NCBI GenBank assembly: GCA_934090935.1
Contig: CAKOKD010000002.1
Coordinates: 140,287 to 204,286 of the forward strand
From: an uncultured Bacilli bacterium
GTDB lineage: Bacteria; Bacillota_I; Bacilli_A; RF39; UBA660
Direction: 5' to 3'
Length of the DNA: 64,000 bases
Part shown: piece by piece, positions 18,465 to 28,700 of the stretch
How the letters are laid out: every line of letters begins with the position of its first letter
Position numbering within the stretch: the first letter of the stretch is position 1
Translations under genes and position numbers: made by a program
The notes under the pieces: generated by a model
The model's database searches: none
Told to the model about the DNA's origin: nothing
What the model saw: the letters and a program-made list of their open reading frames with translations, nothing else

Positions 18465-19115
18465 ATGTTAAGTTTAAGACTTTCATCCCTTACAAAATTT
18501 GTGAATTATAATGATAAAATAATCGACATTGGATGTGATCATGCATTGCTTGATATTTTTCTAGTAAAAAATGATTTAGTCAAAAGTATCATCGCATCTG
18601 ATGTTAACTCTCAAGCCTTGGATTCAGGTATTAAAAATATTGAAAATGAAGGTTTAAGTGACAAAATAGAGGCTCGTTTAGGTGATGGATTAAATGTTTT
18701 AACCGATAAAGATAACATAGACACTGTAATAATCTCCGGTATGGGGACAAACACTATTATGGGTATTTTGAATAATGATCATCTAAAGAATATTAATAAA
18801 TTAATAATTCAATCCAATAATGATCATACAATGCTAAGAAAATATGTAACTAAATTAGGATTTTTTATCAAAAGTGAAGAGTATTTTCAAGATAATAAAA
18901 AGAATTATATCAATATTGTCTTTGTTCGTGGTAATAAAAAATACTCAAAAATAGATTTAACATACGGACCAATACTTAAACATAATAAACCATATTTAGA
19001 GTTTGAAATAAATAATATTGAAAAAATCGAAGGATTAATTCCTAAAAATAAAATATTATTACATCTTCGATTAAAAAAAGAAAAAAGAGTTCTTAATAAA
19101 TTGCTTAGAAAGTAG
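18465..19115 (+). CDS. trmK: tRNA (adenine22-N1)-methyltransferase TrmK
   Basis: SAM-dependent enzyme that makes m1A22 in tRNA; the position downstream of rpoD is the same as in Bacillus (yqfN). Rossmann motif I reads I-D-I-G-C-D-H-A, followed by the acidic end of strand 2 in I-A-S-D-V-N. The catalytic motif region V-I-I-S-G-M-G-T-N-T-I follows near residue 90. Length is 216 residues. The start ATG follows AGGAGGTG. A strong terminator closes the dnaG-rpoD-trmK unit. Confidence 0.92.
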   Translation: MLSLRLSSLTKFVNYNDKIIDIGCDHALLDIFLVKNDLVKSIIASDVNSQALDSGIKNIENEGLSDKIEARLGDGLNVLTDKDNIDTVIISGMGTNTIMGILNNDHLKNINKLIIQSNNDHTMLRKYVTKLGFFIKSEEYFQDNKKNYINIVFVRGNKKYSKIDLTYGPILKHNKPYLEFEINNIEKIEGLIPKNKILLHLRLKKEKRVLNKLLRK

Positions 19116-19133
19116 ACAACTACTTTCTTTTTT
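19107..19133 (+). terminator. Rho-independent terminator of the dnaG-rpoD-trmK unit
   Basis: AGAAAGTAG, loop ACAA, CTACTTTCT, and a T run. Confidence 0.88.
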
Positions 19134-19182
19134 ATGGAGAATTTTAATCTTTTTTGATATAATTTTTCATAGGTGAAGAAAA

Positions 19183-20979
19183 ATGGATATAAATCACATT
19201 AGAAACTTTAGTATTATTGCTCATATAGATCATGGTAAAAGTACACTTGCTGATCGAATTTTGGAGTTAACGGGGGCTGTATCAAGCCATGATATGAAAG
19301 ATCAACTTTTAGATAGTATGGATCTTGAGCGTGAAAGAGGTATTACAATCAAACTTAACGCGGTTGAACTTAAGTATAACTATGAAGGCGAAGAATACAT
19401 ATTACACTTAATTGATACTCCAGGACACGTCGATTTTTCATATGAAGTCTCACGTAGTTTAGCTGCATGTGAAGGAGCTATTTTGATAGTTGATGCTGCT
19501 CAAGGAATAGAAGCTCAAACTCTTGCCAATCTTTATCTTGCGATGAATAATGATTTAACTATTATTCCTGTAATAAATAAGATAGATTTACCTAATGCCG
19601 ATGTCGAAAAAGTTACAGACGAACTTGTTAATGTTTTAGGTTTTAATCGTGATGAAATTCTTTTATGTAGTGGTAAGACAGGAGTTGGAGTTAAAGAACT
19701 ACTTGATGCTATAGTTAAACGTATTCCTGCTCCAAAAGAACCAGTTGATCACGAAACTAAAGCGATGATTTTCGATTCTTACTTTGATCCATATCGAGGC
19801 GTTATTGCATCCGTTCGCGTATTTGATGGAAAAATAAAAAAAAGTGATACTATAAAAATGATGTCAACCGGAGCGACTTATGAAGTTGTGGAACTTGGTG
19901 TATCAACTCCTAAAACCAAAGAACTTTCTGAATTAGTAAGCGGTCAAGTAGGTTGGATTAATGCGAGTATTAAAACTATCGATACTGTTAAAGTTGGTGA
20001 TACAATTACAACTTTGTCTCATGAAGCAAAAACACCACTTCCAGGATATCAACCAATGAAACCAATGGTTTATTCAGGGCTTTTTCCAATCGAACCAAAC
20101 AAGTTTGAACCATTAAAAGAGGCTTTAGAAAAGCTAAAACTAAATGACGCATCTTTAGAATTTGAACCAGAGACATCTGAAGCTTTAGGATTTGGTTTCC
20201 GTTGTGGTTTTTTAGGACTTCTTCATATGGAAATAATCGAAGAACGTATTGAAAGAGAATTTGGAATAGATATTATTACAACATCTCCATCAGTTATCTA
20301 TGAAGTAAAATTAACTAATGGTGAGGTTGTCTCAATTGATTCTCCATCAAAAATGCCAGAGCGAGTTAAAATAGCTGAAATTAGAGAACCTTATATTGAA
20401 ACTAATATCTTTGTTCCAAGCGAATATATCGGAGCTATTATGGAATTATGTCAAGATAAAAGAGGTATATATAAATCAATGGACTATATAAACGATACTC
20501 GTGTAAACATTCATTATGAGATACCTTTATCAGAGATTGTATATGATTTCTATGATAGATTAAAATCTACTACTAAAGGTTATGCATCTTTTGATTATGA
20601 AATTATAGGATATAAAGCAAGTGATCTAGTAAAGATGGATATTTTAATCAATGGGGAAATAGTCGATGCTTTATCCCTAATTGTTCATAAAGACTTTGCT
20701 TATACAAGAGGTAGAAAAATTGTTGAGAACTTAAAAGCAATAATACCACGTCAATTGTTTCAAGTTCCAATTCAAGCAAGCGTTGGTTCAAAAGTAATTG
20801 CTCGTGAAAATATCAGTCAAATGAAGAAGAATGTTTTAGCAAAATGTTATGGTGGAGATGTTTCCCGTAAGAGAAAACTTCTAGAAAAGCAAAAAGAAGG
20901 TAAGAAGAGAATGAAGATGGTTGGAAATGTAGAAATACCACCAGAAGCCTTCTTAAGTGTTTTAAAAACTGAAAAATAG
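19183..20979 (+). CDS. lepA: Elongation factor 4 (LepA)
   Basis: Ribosome-associated GTPase that acts on stalled or mistranslocated ribosomes. G1 is A-H-I-D-H-G-K-S-T (residues 13-21). G2 is in R-G-I-T-I-K, G3 is D-T-P-G-H, and G4 is N-K-I-D. The C-terminal LepA-specific domain ends near [13 protein letters not shown]. Length is 598 residues, exactly the family size. The start ATG follows AGGTGAAG. The next gene starts 26 bp downstream with no terminator in between, so readthrough into the Myb-like gene is likely. Confidence 0.98.
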   Translation: MDINHIRNFSIIAHIDHGKSTLADRILELTGAVSSHDMKDQLLDSMDLERERGITIKLNAVELKYNYEGEEYILHLIDTPGHVDFSYEVSRSLAACEGAILIVDAAQGIEAQTLANLYLAMNNDLTIIPVINKIDLPNADVEKVTDELVNVLGFNRDEILLCSGKTGVGVKELLDAIVKRIPAPKEPVDHETKAMIFDSYFDPYRGVIASVRVFDGKIKKSDTIKMMSTGATYEVVELGVSTPKTKELSELVSGQVGWINASIKTIDTVKVGDTITTLSHEAKTPLPGYQPMKPMVYSGLFPIEPNKFEPLKEALEKLKLNDASLEFEPETSEALGFGFRCGFLGLLHMEIIEERIEREFGIDIITTSPSVIYEVKLTNGEVVSIDSPSKMPERVKIAEIREPYIETNIFVPSEYIGAIMELCQDKRGIYKSMDYINDTRVNIHYEIPLSEIVYDFYDRLKSTTKGYASFDYEIIGYKASDLVKMDILINGEIVDALSLIVHKDFAYTRGRKIVENLKAIIPRQLFQVPIQASVGSKVIARENISQMKKNVLAKCYGGDVSRKRKLLEKQKEGKKRMKMVGNVEIPPEAFLSVLKTEK

Positions 20980-21005
20980 CATTATCAAATTTTTAGGAGA
21001 TTTTT

Positions 21006-22082
21006 ATGAACGGACAAAAAAGAGAATTCACTCAAGAAGAAATTCTATATATAGTTAATAATTGGGGAAAAGAATCAGCTCATAGTATGAAGAAAAAGTT
21101 TAATTGCTCTTGGGAAGCAGTGTGTAGAGTTGCAAAAGAAAATGGCTTAGAGTTACCAAAATCTAACAATTGGACCAAAGAAGAGGTTCAAACTTTAAAA
21201 GACTTATCTGGAAAATATCATTATGAAATAATTGCTGAAAAGATGAAAAAAAGTCCAAATGCAGTATATTTAAAAGCAAGAAAGCTCGGTATAACTTTAA
21301 TACAACACCGAAGAGAATGGACAAAACAAGAAGAACAAGATTTAAGAGAATTATGGGGAACTATGAAAATAGAGAAAATCGCTGAAAATATGCAAAGAAC
21401 AACTTTTTCTCTAAAAGTAAAAGCTGTAAGAATAGGTTTAGGACCAATGATAAAAAATAATGCTGAATTAATAATGGTATCTGACATAGTTGACCTTTTA
21501 AATGTTAGCCCTGATAGGATAACGACAACCTGGGTAAACTTAGGATTAAAGTTAAAAAAGAAAAAGTTAACTAATAACACCAGTTATTATTACGTTATTT
21601 GGGAAGATTTAATTAAATTTCTAGAAGATAATCAAAATGAATGGGATTCTAGAAATGTAGAAATGTATACGCTAGGTTCAGAGTCAGGGTGGTTAGCTGA
21701 AAAAAGAAAACGAGATGCCCTTGAAAATCCGTTATGGTATCGTTTATGGACAGATGAAGATATAGCTAAAGCCGAATATTTACTTCTTTTAGGAAAAGAT
21801 TATTCAGAAATTGCCGAAATATTGGATCGTACAGAAGGAGCAGTTGCTGAAACTTTAAGAGACAACGGACATATCTATGAATTAGCAAGATTTTGGAAGG
21901 GAAAAGAAATAAAATTTTTACGTGAAAATTATGAAAAAATGACTTATTCGGAAATTGCTAAGGAACTTGATAGGAGCACTAAAGCAGTAGCTCATAAAGC
22001 AGCAGAATTAGGATATCAAAGAAAAATATTAAAATTAAGTAAAAATTCGAATGATTTTATAGAAGGTAACACACAAGAATAA
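21006..22082 (+). CDS. DNA-binding protein with five Myb/SANT-like repeats
   Basis: A 358-residue protein built of repeated Trp-containing three-helix units of about 45 residues. Copies stand at about 7-48, 54-98, 102-146, 248-290 and 293-338. Each opens with (W/F)-(T/K)-x-x-E-x-x-x-L, contains Y-x-x-I-A-x-x-(M/L)-x-R/K-(S/T) and ends with V-x-x-K-A-x-x-L-G. Between copies 3 and 4, residues 155-215 look like a MerR/excisionase-type winged HTH (M-V-S-D-I-V-D-L-L-N-V-S). Tandem Myb-like repeats are common in eukaryotes and in some phage and Firmicutes regulators but unusual at this number. Target and role are unknown; a transcriptional regulator or nucleoid-associated protein is plausible. Confidence 0.75.
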   Translation: MNGQKREFTQEEILYIVNNWGKESAHSMKKKFNCSWEAVCRVAKENGLELPKSNNWTKEEVQTLKDLSGKYHYEIIAEKMKKSPNAVYLKARKLGITLIQHRREWTKQEEQDLRELWGTMKIEKIAENMQRTTFSLKVKAVRIGLGPMIKNNAELIMVSDIVDLLNVSPDRITTTWVNLGLKLKKKKLTNNTSYYYVIWEDLIKFLEDNQNEWDSRNVEMYTLGSESGWLAEKRKRDALENPLWYRLWTDEDIAKAEYLLLLGKDYSEIAEILDRTEGAVAETLRDNGHIYELARFWKGKEIKFLRENYEKMTYSEIAKELDRSTKAVAHKAAELGYQRKILKLSKNSNDFIEGNTQE

Positions 22083-22106
22083 ATAAAACAATATTCTTGT
22101 TTTTTA
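22074..22106 (+). terminator. Rho-independent terminator
   Basis: CAAGAATA against TATTCTTG with a short AT loop and six T, spanning the stop of the Myb-like gene. Confidence 0.8.
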
Positions 22107-22143
22107 GTGCATTTTATTATAAAATTTTAATATAGGTGATGGT

Positions 22144-23226
22144 ATGGAGTCAGTATATGTACATATTCCTTTTTGTAATCATATATGTTCTTATTGTGAT
22201 TTTCCAAAAGTGTTAAAGATAGATACTTTTGTAAATGATTATTTAGAAGCTTTAAGAAAAGAAATAGAAAACAGTTATGACGGAGAAAGAATTAAAACTT
22301 TATATATTGGAGGAGGAACTCCATCAAGCCTTTCTCGAGCAGAAAGGCTTAGGATGTTAAAAACACTAGAAATATTTAATAGAGATCCTGATTGTGAATA
22401 TACGATTGAGGTGAATCCAAAGGATATCGATGATGAATTCTTGGATGATATTATTGAATATGGAGTTAATCGTGTAAGCCTTGGTATTGAGTCATTTGAT
22501 CCAAACAATTTAAACATACTCGAAAGAGAATGCGAATATAATGATATTGAAGAAAAATTAAAAAAAATGAGACTTAGAGGGTTAACAAATATCAACCTTG
22601 ATTTAATGTATGCAATACCCGGAGAAAAATTAAGTGTTTTAAAAAAGGATATAAACAAACTATTAAAGCTTAATCCAACACATATATCAACGTATTCTCT
22701 TATTTTAGAGGAACACACTAAGATGAAAATTAATGGAGAAGAATACATTGATGAAGATTTGGATTATAAGATGTATAACATGATATGTAAACGTCTTAAA
22801 AACGCTGGATACGTTCATTATGAAGTCAGTAATTTTGCTAAACCAGGTTATGAATCAAAACATAATTTAAATTATTGGAATAACGGAGAATATTATGGCT
22901 TTGGACTTGGTGCGAGTGGATATAAAGCAGGATTTAGATATACAAACACAAGAAATATTCATGAGTATATAAGCGGTAAATATAGACTCGAAGAAAATCT
23001 TTTAACTCATAAAGATCAAATGGATAATGAGCTTATGCTTGGGCTTAGAAAATTAGAAGGAATAAATATTAATGAGTTTTTCAATAAATATAACGTTAAT
23101 ATCCAAGATGTGTATCCTGTACAAGAACTTATAAATAAAGGAGAACTCATATATAAAGGTGGAAATCTCTTTGTAAATCCAAATATGATTTATGTTATGA
23201 ATGAGATTTTAGTTAAACTTATTTGA
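22144..23226 (+). CDS. hemW: Radical SAM heme chaperone HemW-like protein
   Basis: Formerly annotated as oxygen-independent coproporphyrinogen III oxidase; family members bind heme and one [4Fe-4S] cluster. The radical SAM motif C-x-x-x-C-x-x-C-D-F is at residues 11-20 (C11, C15, C18), right after V-H-I-P-F. The G-G-G-T-P-S-S-L motif and the S-x-G-I-E-S-F-D segment are typical. Length is 360 residues with the HemW C-terminal domain. In Firmicutes hemW usually follows lepA, and here only the Myb-like gene intervenes. True HemN activity is unlikely because HemN has an extra N-terminal extension. Confidence 0.92.
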   Translation: MESVYVHIPFCNHICSYCDFPKVLKIDTFVNDYLEALRKEIENSYDGERIKTLYIGGGTPSSLSRAERLRMLKTLEIFNRDPDCEYTIEVNPKDIDDEFLDDIIEYGVNRVSLGIESFDPNNLNILERECEYNDIEEKLKKMRLRGLTNINLDLMYAIPGEKLSVLKKDINKLLKLNPTHISTYSLILEEHTKMKINGEEYIDEDLDYKMYNMICKRLKNAGYVHYEVSNFAKPGYESKHNLNYWNNGEYYGFGLGASGYKAGFRYTNTRNIHEYISGKYRLEENLLTHKDQMDNELMLGLRKLEGININEFFNKYNVNIQDVYPVQELINKGELIYKGGNLFVNPNMIYVMNEILVKLI

Positions 23227-23296
23227 TATTGATAAAATAGCATATATTTGCTATAATCAAAATACAATAAATAAGAATAGAAAAGTAGGGAAAAAT

Positions 23297-24877
23297 ATGA
23301 ATAAATTTTTAAAAAGAATGATTATTGGAGGATTAAGCGTAGGAATATTATTACCTTTATCCGCACACGCTTCTTCCATAGAATTAGCTACCTCTTCAAC
23401 AGGTATAGCCGAAACACGAGTTCCAATAAGCATTAAAAGTGATGAAGAATCTGTAAAAACAGTTACTCTAAGTTGTAGCACAAATGTTGATGCAATCGAT
23501 TGTAATTTTGAAATAAACGGAGTAGGAGTTACATCAAATAAAAGTGGGAAAAGTGTAGTAATAAGTTATCCAAACGATCAAAATGAATCTATGTTTCCAG
23601 CAAATGCAACAACTCAAATAGGAAATATGGTTTTAACTAATTCAAGTGAAGTTAAATATGATAACGTCAATGTTACCATAACATATAAATTCGACGACGG
23701 AAGTCAACAAAGTTTTTCTAAAGTATACATTGTAAACGGGAAAAAACCTAAAAGTGATGATGCTACATTAAAAAGTGTTACTATATCTCAAGGAAGTATG
23801 AATCCAACATTTAATAAAGACGTTTTTGAATATACTATTTTTGATATAGCAGATACAATCAACTCAATCAAATTTTCAGCGGAATGTAATGATGGAGCTT
23901 GCGACATCTCATATGAAGGAGGAAAAAGCAGAAGTTCATCAACTGGAAAATCATCAAGTATTACTTTAAATCAAGGAAATAATGATATCAGAATTACAGT
24001 AAAAAGTGAAAGTGGAAAAACAACAAATGTTTATACTTTTAAAACAATACGTGGAGAAAGTGCCTACAACAGCGCTAATCTTTCAAAACTAAGTGTTGGA
24101 ATTTATACGATGGAACCTGCTTTTGTAGCTAATAACTATGAATATAAAATAACTGTTCCAAATAAAATATCTTCTACTGCAGGTCTAATTGATTTTACAG
24201 CAGTTGATGAAAATGCTAAAGTAATTGTAGATGAAGTGACAGACTTAAAAGTAGGAGAAAACATTATAAATATAGTTGTTACCAATGTTTTAGGAGACGA
24301 TGCTAAAACATATAAACTTATTATTACTAGATTAAGTGATGATGATATAGATGTAACAGCATATCTAAACAATAAAGTAACATTCACGAATGGTGATGGT
24401 GCGGAGGTAACTTTATCATTCACTGATTTTGAATTACAATATCCTGATGAAGCTAAAAAGATTGAAGATGGAACTTATAAATTTGATGATAATGGTAAAA
24501 GAATTCATGATGAAATAGTAGAAGACAACAAAAATGATAAGTCAAAAAAGAATAAAATAGTTTTAATTATTATTCTTGTGGTTGTTGGTCTTGCAATCAT
24601 TGCAATATCTGGAATTCTATTGTTTAGAAAGAAAAAACCAAAATTACCAAAAAACAAAAAAGAAATAGAGAATGAACCAGTTCAAGAAGAATTAGAAGAG
24701 AACTTAGAAACTTCTGAGCCTGAAGAAGAAACTATAGACGAAGAAAATGTCGAAGAAGAAATAATTGGTGAACAATTTTCAAAAGATCAAGATGCGACAA
24801 TCGATATAGACGAGGCATTAAATGACCTTATGAATACAAAACAATATGATGTGAATAAGGACGAGGATGAATTATAA
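23297..24877 (+). CDS. Secreted surface protein with cadherin-like domains and membrane anchor
   Basis: Residues 1-26 are a Sec signal peptide with an A-H-A cleavage site. Residues 27-150 form an immunoglobulin-like region with one Cys pair. Two cadherin-like beta-sandwich domains follow (about 154-255 and 258-350), each opening with A-T/N-L-x-x-L/V-x-(V/I) and closing with Y-x-F/L-x-x-(I/T)-R. A membrane helix lies at about 418-440, followed by a Lys stop-transfer and an acidic cytoplasmic tail of about 85 residues rich in Glu. The domain pair resembles that of the pilin-like protein at 830. The start follows AGTAGGG. A large cytoplasmic tail is more than a simple anchor needs and may contact an intracellular partner (inference). 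Confidence 0.82.
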   Translation: MNKFLKRMIIGGLSVGILLPLSAHASSIELATSSTGIAETRVPISIKSDEESVKTVTLSCSTNVDAIDCNFEINGVGVTSNKSGKSVVISYPNDQNESMFPANATTQIGNMVLTNSSEVKYDNVNVTITYKFDDGSQQSFSKVYIVNGKKPKSDDATLKSVTISQGSMNPTFNKDVFEYTIFDIADTINSIKFSAECNDGACDISYEGGKSRSSSTGKSSSITLNQGNNDIRITVKSESGKTTNVYTFKTIRGESAYNSANLSKLSVGIYTMEPAFVANNYEYKITVPNKISSTAGLIDFTAVDENAKVIVDEVTDLKVGENIINIVVTNVLGDDAKTYKLIITRLSDDDIDVTAYLNNKVTFTNGDGAEVTLSFTDFELQYPDEAKKIEDGTYKFDDNGKRIHDEIVEDNKNDKSKKNKIVLIIILVVVGLAIIAISGILLFRKKKPKLPKNKKEIENEPVQEELEENLETSEPEEETIDEENVEEEIIGEQFSKDQDATIDIDEALNDLMNTKQYDVNKDEDEL

Positions 24878-24897
24878 GGTTTCATCCTTTTATTTTT
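24865..24897 (+). terminator. Rho-independent terminator
   Basis: GGATGAA against TTCATCC, followed by a T-rich run, across the stop of the surface-protein gene. Confidence 0.8.
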
Positions 24898-24929
24898 GTT
24901 TAAATTCACGATATTTTTTAGAAAATTTC

Positions 24930-24958
24930 TTGCACTAATGTAAAAAGTGTATTATAAT
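24930..24958 (+). promoter_or_regulatory. Sigma-A promoter for rpsU
   Basis: TTGCAC at 24930-24935, a 17-bp spacer, and TATAAT at 24953-24958, 28 bp before the rpsU start. Confidence 0.82.
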
Positions 24959-24986
24959 ACTATTGAAATTGAGAGGAGGGAAGCAA

Positions 24987-25175
24987 ATGACAAAGGTTGA
25001 TGTTAAAAATGGTGATATTAATTCAGCATTAAGAAGATTCAAACTTAAAGTGGCAAAGAGTGGTGTCCCTTCTGAACTTAAAAAACATAAACATTATGAC
25101 AAACCAGGAGTTAGAAAACGTGAAGCCAAGAAAGAAATGATCAAAAATTCACGTAAAAGAAATAGAAGAGGATAA
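24987..25175 (+). CDS. rpsU: 30S ribosomal protein bS21
   Basis: Small-subunit protein that sits near the 3' end of 16S rRNA and helps initiation. The 62-residue basic protein shows A-L-R-R-F-K, the family core, and ends in a Lys/Arg tail K-N-S-R-K-R-N-R-R-G. The start is ATG 24987, six bases after the strong site AGGAGGG; a TTG at 24963 would put the ribosome site inside the gene. A weak hairpin follows, then yqeY, as in Bacillus. Confidence 0.96.
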   Translation: MTKVDVKNGDINSALRRFKLKVAKSGVPSELKKHKHYDKPGVRKREAKKEMIKNSRKRNRRG

Positions 25176-25186
25176 TTCCTCTTTTT
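25166..25186 (+). terminator. Weak terminator/attenuator between rpsU and yqeY
   Basis: AGAGGA, loop TAAT, TCCTCT and a short run of T. The short T run suggests partial readthrough into yqeY, giving more bS21 than YqeY. Confidence 0.65.
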
Positions 25187-25206
25187 AATTTAAAGGAGAA
25201 TGAAAT

Positions 25207-25644
25207 ATGTTTGATAAAGTTAAAAGTGATTTACTTGCAAGTATGAAAGAACAAGATAAATTTAAATTAGGAGTTCTTAGAATGCTTAAAAGTGCTCTTC
25301 AAATGGAACAAATAAATGTTGGTCATGATTTAACTGATGAAGAAGCTTTAAATGTTATTAGAAGAGAAGTAAAGAAAAGAAATTCATCAATTCAAGAATA
25401 TGAAAAATTTGGTAAAATAGATACAGTTCAAGATTTAAAACATGAAGTTGAAATACTTGAATCTTATTTGCCAGCTATGTTAAGTGATGAAGAGGTCGAA
25501 AAGATAATAGATGAAGTTATAGAGACTTTTGAAAATCCAGATATCAAATCAATGGGGAAAATAATTTCTTTAGTAAAAGAAAAAACAAATGGTAATGCCG
25601 ATATGGGTAAAGTATCAGCAATCGTTAAAGGAAGACTTTCATAA
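25207..25644 (+). CDS. yqeY: GatB/YqeY domain protein
   Basis: A 145-residue cytoplasmic protein homologous to the tail domain of the GatB amidotransferase subunit. Recognisable blocks are the L-R-M-L-K-S-A near residue 22, the I-x-R-E-V-K-K-R motif near residue 56, L-P-A-M-L-S-D-E-E near residue 90, and G-K-I-I-S-L-V-K and A-D-M-G-K-V-S-A-I-V-K at the end. Such proteins may bind tRNA, but no activity is established. The start ATG follows AAAGGAGA. The location after rpsU is conserved in Firmicutes. Confidence 0.93.
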   Translation: MFDKVKSDLLASMKEQDKFKLGVLRMLKSALQMEQINVGHDLTDEEALNVIRREVKKRNSSIQEYEKFGKIDTVQDLKHEVEILESYLPAMLSDEEVEKIIDEVIETFENPDIKSMGKIISLVKEKTNGNADMGKVSAIVKGRLS

Positions 25645-25654
25645 GTCTTTTTTT
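25633..25654 (+). terminator. Rho-independent terminator of rpsU-yqeY
   Basis: AGACTT, loop, AAGTCT and a T run, across the yqeY stop codon. Confidence 0.82.
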
Positions 25655-25726
25655 ATTTTAAAAAACATATTCTTTATTGTGCGAAAAAAGTGTATAATAA
25701 TATTAATTTAGAAATTTGGTGAATTT

Positions 25727-28700
25727 ATGTTAGAAATAAAAAATATTACAAAAATTTATAAGACTTATGGTCTTGAACAAAAAGCTTTGGATAAAGTAAG
25801 TATAAATTTTAGAAAATCAGAATTTGTATCTATTTTAGGCCCAAGTGGAAGCGGGAAAACAACTCTTCTTAATATAATAGGAGGACTTGATAAATATACA
25901 TCAGGAGATTTAATTATAAATGGTGTAAGTACTAAAAAGTATAATGATCGTGACTGGGATACATACCGTAATCACAAAGTTGGTTTTGTATTTCAAAGCT
26001 ATAATTTGATTACTCATCAAACAGTTTTAAAGAATGTTGAGCTTGCACTTACTTTATCTGGTGTATCTAAAAAAGTTATAAGAGAAAAAGCTATTAAGGC
26101 ACTTGATGCTGTTGGTTTATCTAAACATATCAATAAAAAACCTAATCAATTATCCGGTGGTCAAATGCAAAGAGTTGCTATAGCACGAGCACTTGTTAAT
26201 GACCCAGATATTATTTTAGCTGATGAACCAACTGGAGCTCTTGATTCTGATACTTCTGTTCAAATAATGGAATTATTAAAAAATATTTCTAAGGATAAAC
26301 TTGTTGTTATGGTTACTCATAACCCAGAATTAGCCCAAAACTATTCAAGTAGAATTATTAATATTAAAGATGGTAAACTTTTAAGTGATACAAATCCCTA
26401 TGATTATAAAAAAGAGGAAAAGGATAACCGAGTATTAAAGAGAACTAAAATGTCTTTCTTTACAGCGTTAACACTTTCCTTTAATAACTTAATGACTAAA
26501 AAGGGAAGAACTATACTTGTGTCCATTGCTGGTTCAATTGGTATAATCGGTATTGCTCTAATTCTAGCTGTATCTACCGGATTTCAAAATTATGTTGATT
26601 CTATACAGGAAGATACTTTAACTTCATATCCACTTACTATTATGCAAGAATCATCCGATATTACAAGTATTCTTTTGTCGATGAGAAGTGGTGAAAAAAG
26701 TAGTGAGTCAACTGACGAAGTAACTGAAGAACAATATATAACAAATATGTTATCAAGTGTAAGCACAAACGATTTAAAAAGTTTTAAAGCCTATTTAGAA
26801 AAAAATATGAACGAAATAAAAGATGATGTTGCCAATATTCAATATTCTTACAGTGTCGATCCTAATATTTATACAATTGATGCAACTAAAAAACTTTCTA
26901 AAGTGAACCCTAGTAATTTATTTACATCCATGATGGGCGGGAATGCATTAATATCATCATATTCATCTATGGCAAGTGTTTATTCTAGTATGGTGGATGA
27001 TATAAGTGAGGTAACCAAAGATTATGATGTCCTTGCAGGACACTGGCCAACAGCGTATGATGAGATGGTAATCGTTTTATCAGAGAAGAACACTATATCT
27101 GATTTGTTAGTGTATTCTTTAGGTTTAAGAGATACAAGCGAATTATCTAAGATGGTTAATTCTATCATGAGTGGAGAAGAAGTTGACATTAAACATGATC
27201 CATTAAAGTTTTCTTATGAAGATTTAATGGGAGTTGATTTAAGATTAGTTCTTCCAACTGATACATATAAATACAATAAAAAATATGATGTGTACGAAGA
27301 TATGTCTGAAGATGAAACATTCATGAAAAAAGTATATGAAAAAGCAACAAAATTAAAAATAGTTGGTGTTGTAAGCGCAAAAGAAGGAGTAACATCTACG
27401 TCTCTTAATCCAGGAGTTGTTTATACCAATGCTTTAATAGATTACATTATCAATCAGACTAAGGACACTGACATTGTAAAAAAACAATTAAAAAATTCAG
27501 AAATTGATGTTTTTTCTGGAAACCGTTTTGATAAAGAAAACAATAAATATGATTTTTCATTTGAAGATTTAGTTAAAGTAGATGAAGAAAAATTAAAAAA
27601 TGCTTTTGGTGGTAAAATTGATTCATCAGCAATTGAAAATAAAACTAAAAAAGCTATAAGTGAAATAGAAAGCTCTATAAGTGTTGATACAACTCCAGCA
27701 AAAACTTTATTTGAAAGTAATTTAAAAACATTTATGAACGATGCTTTAAGTGTAGATTTCCAAGAGGATAAGATAGATGAACTAGTAATTAGTTACTTTA
27801 ATAAAGATGATGTGGTATCTAAACTAAAGAATATGGAAAAAACATATTTAATACCAGTAGATACTTTAAAAAGCTCTTATAGTGCTTTAATAAAAGGTTT
27901 ATTGAATGCATATTCTAGCGCATATAAAGTATATTTAAGCGGAGTAGGTAAAACATATGATGGCAAAGTATTGATAATAAGTGATCTAAAAAATACCGTT
28001 ATATCTTCTTATCTTGAAAGTGCATTAATCAAAGAAACTGAAGAAAAACTTGCGAGTCTCATGACCGAAGCTAAAGTTAAAAGTGAAGTACTAACTAAAG
28101 TCGGAAATCTAACAAACGATTTAGCTAACAGCTTTGCATCCTCATTTAATATTGATGCAAGCAAAATCGCATCCGCTTTTACACTTAATTTCAGTGAAGA
28201 TGAACTTACTCGTGTTGTAAGTGCCATGATGAGTAAAACCGAAACTACTCAAAAAACAAATTTAATAAAATTGGGTTACCAAGACAAGGAAGAACCAACA
28301 TATATATCTTTTTACTTCAACAGTTTTGATGGAAAAGAACATTTCTTATCATTTATAGATGAATATAACAAAAAGAGTGATGAAGATAAAAAAATAAATT
28401 ATTCAGATACAACAGGTATTCTTATGTCTTCAGTAAAAACTATTGTTAATGCAGTAAGTTATGTATTGATAGCGTTTGTTTCTATTTCTCTTGTTGTATC
28501 AAGCATTATGATAGGAGTAATAACTTACATTTCTGTTTATGAAAGAACAAAAGAGATTGGTATATTAAGAGCTATTGGAGCATCTAAAGGAAATATATCT
28601 TCAATATTCAATGCTGAAACATTTATTATCGGGCTTTTGTCAGGTCTTTTTGGAATAGGTATATCCTATGCATTTATTCCAATAATAAACTCTGTCATTC

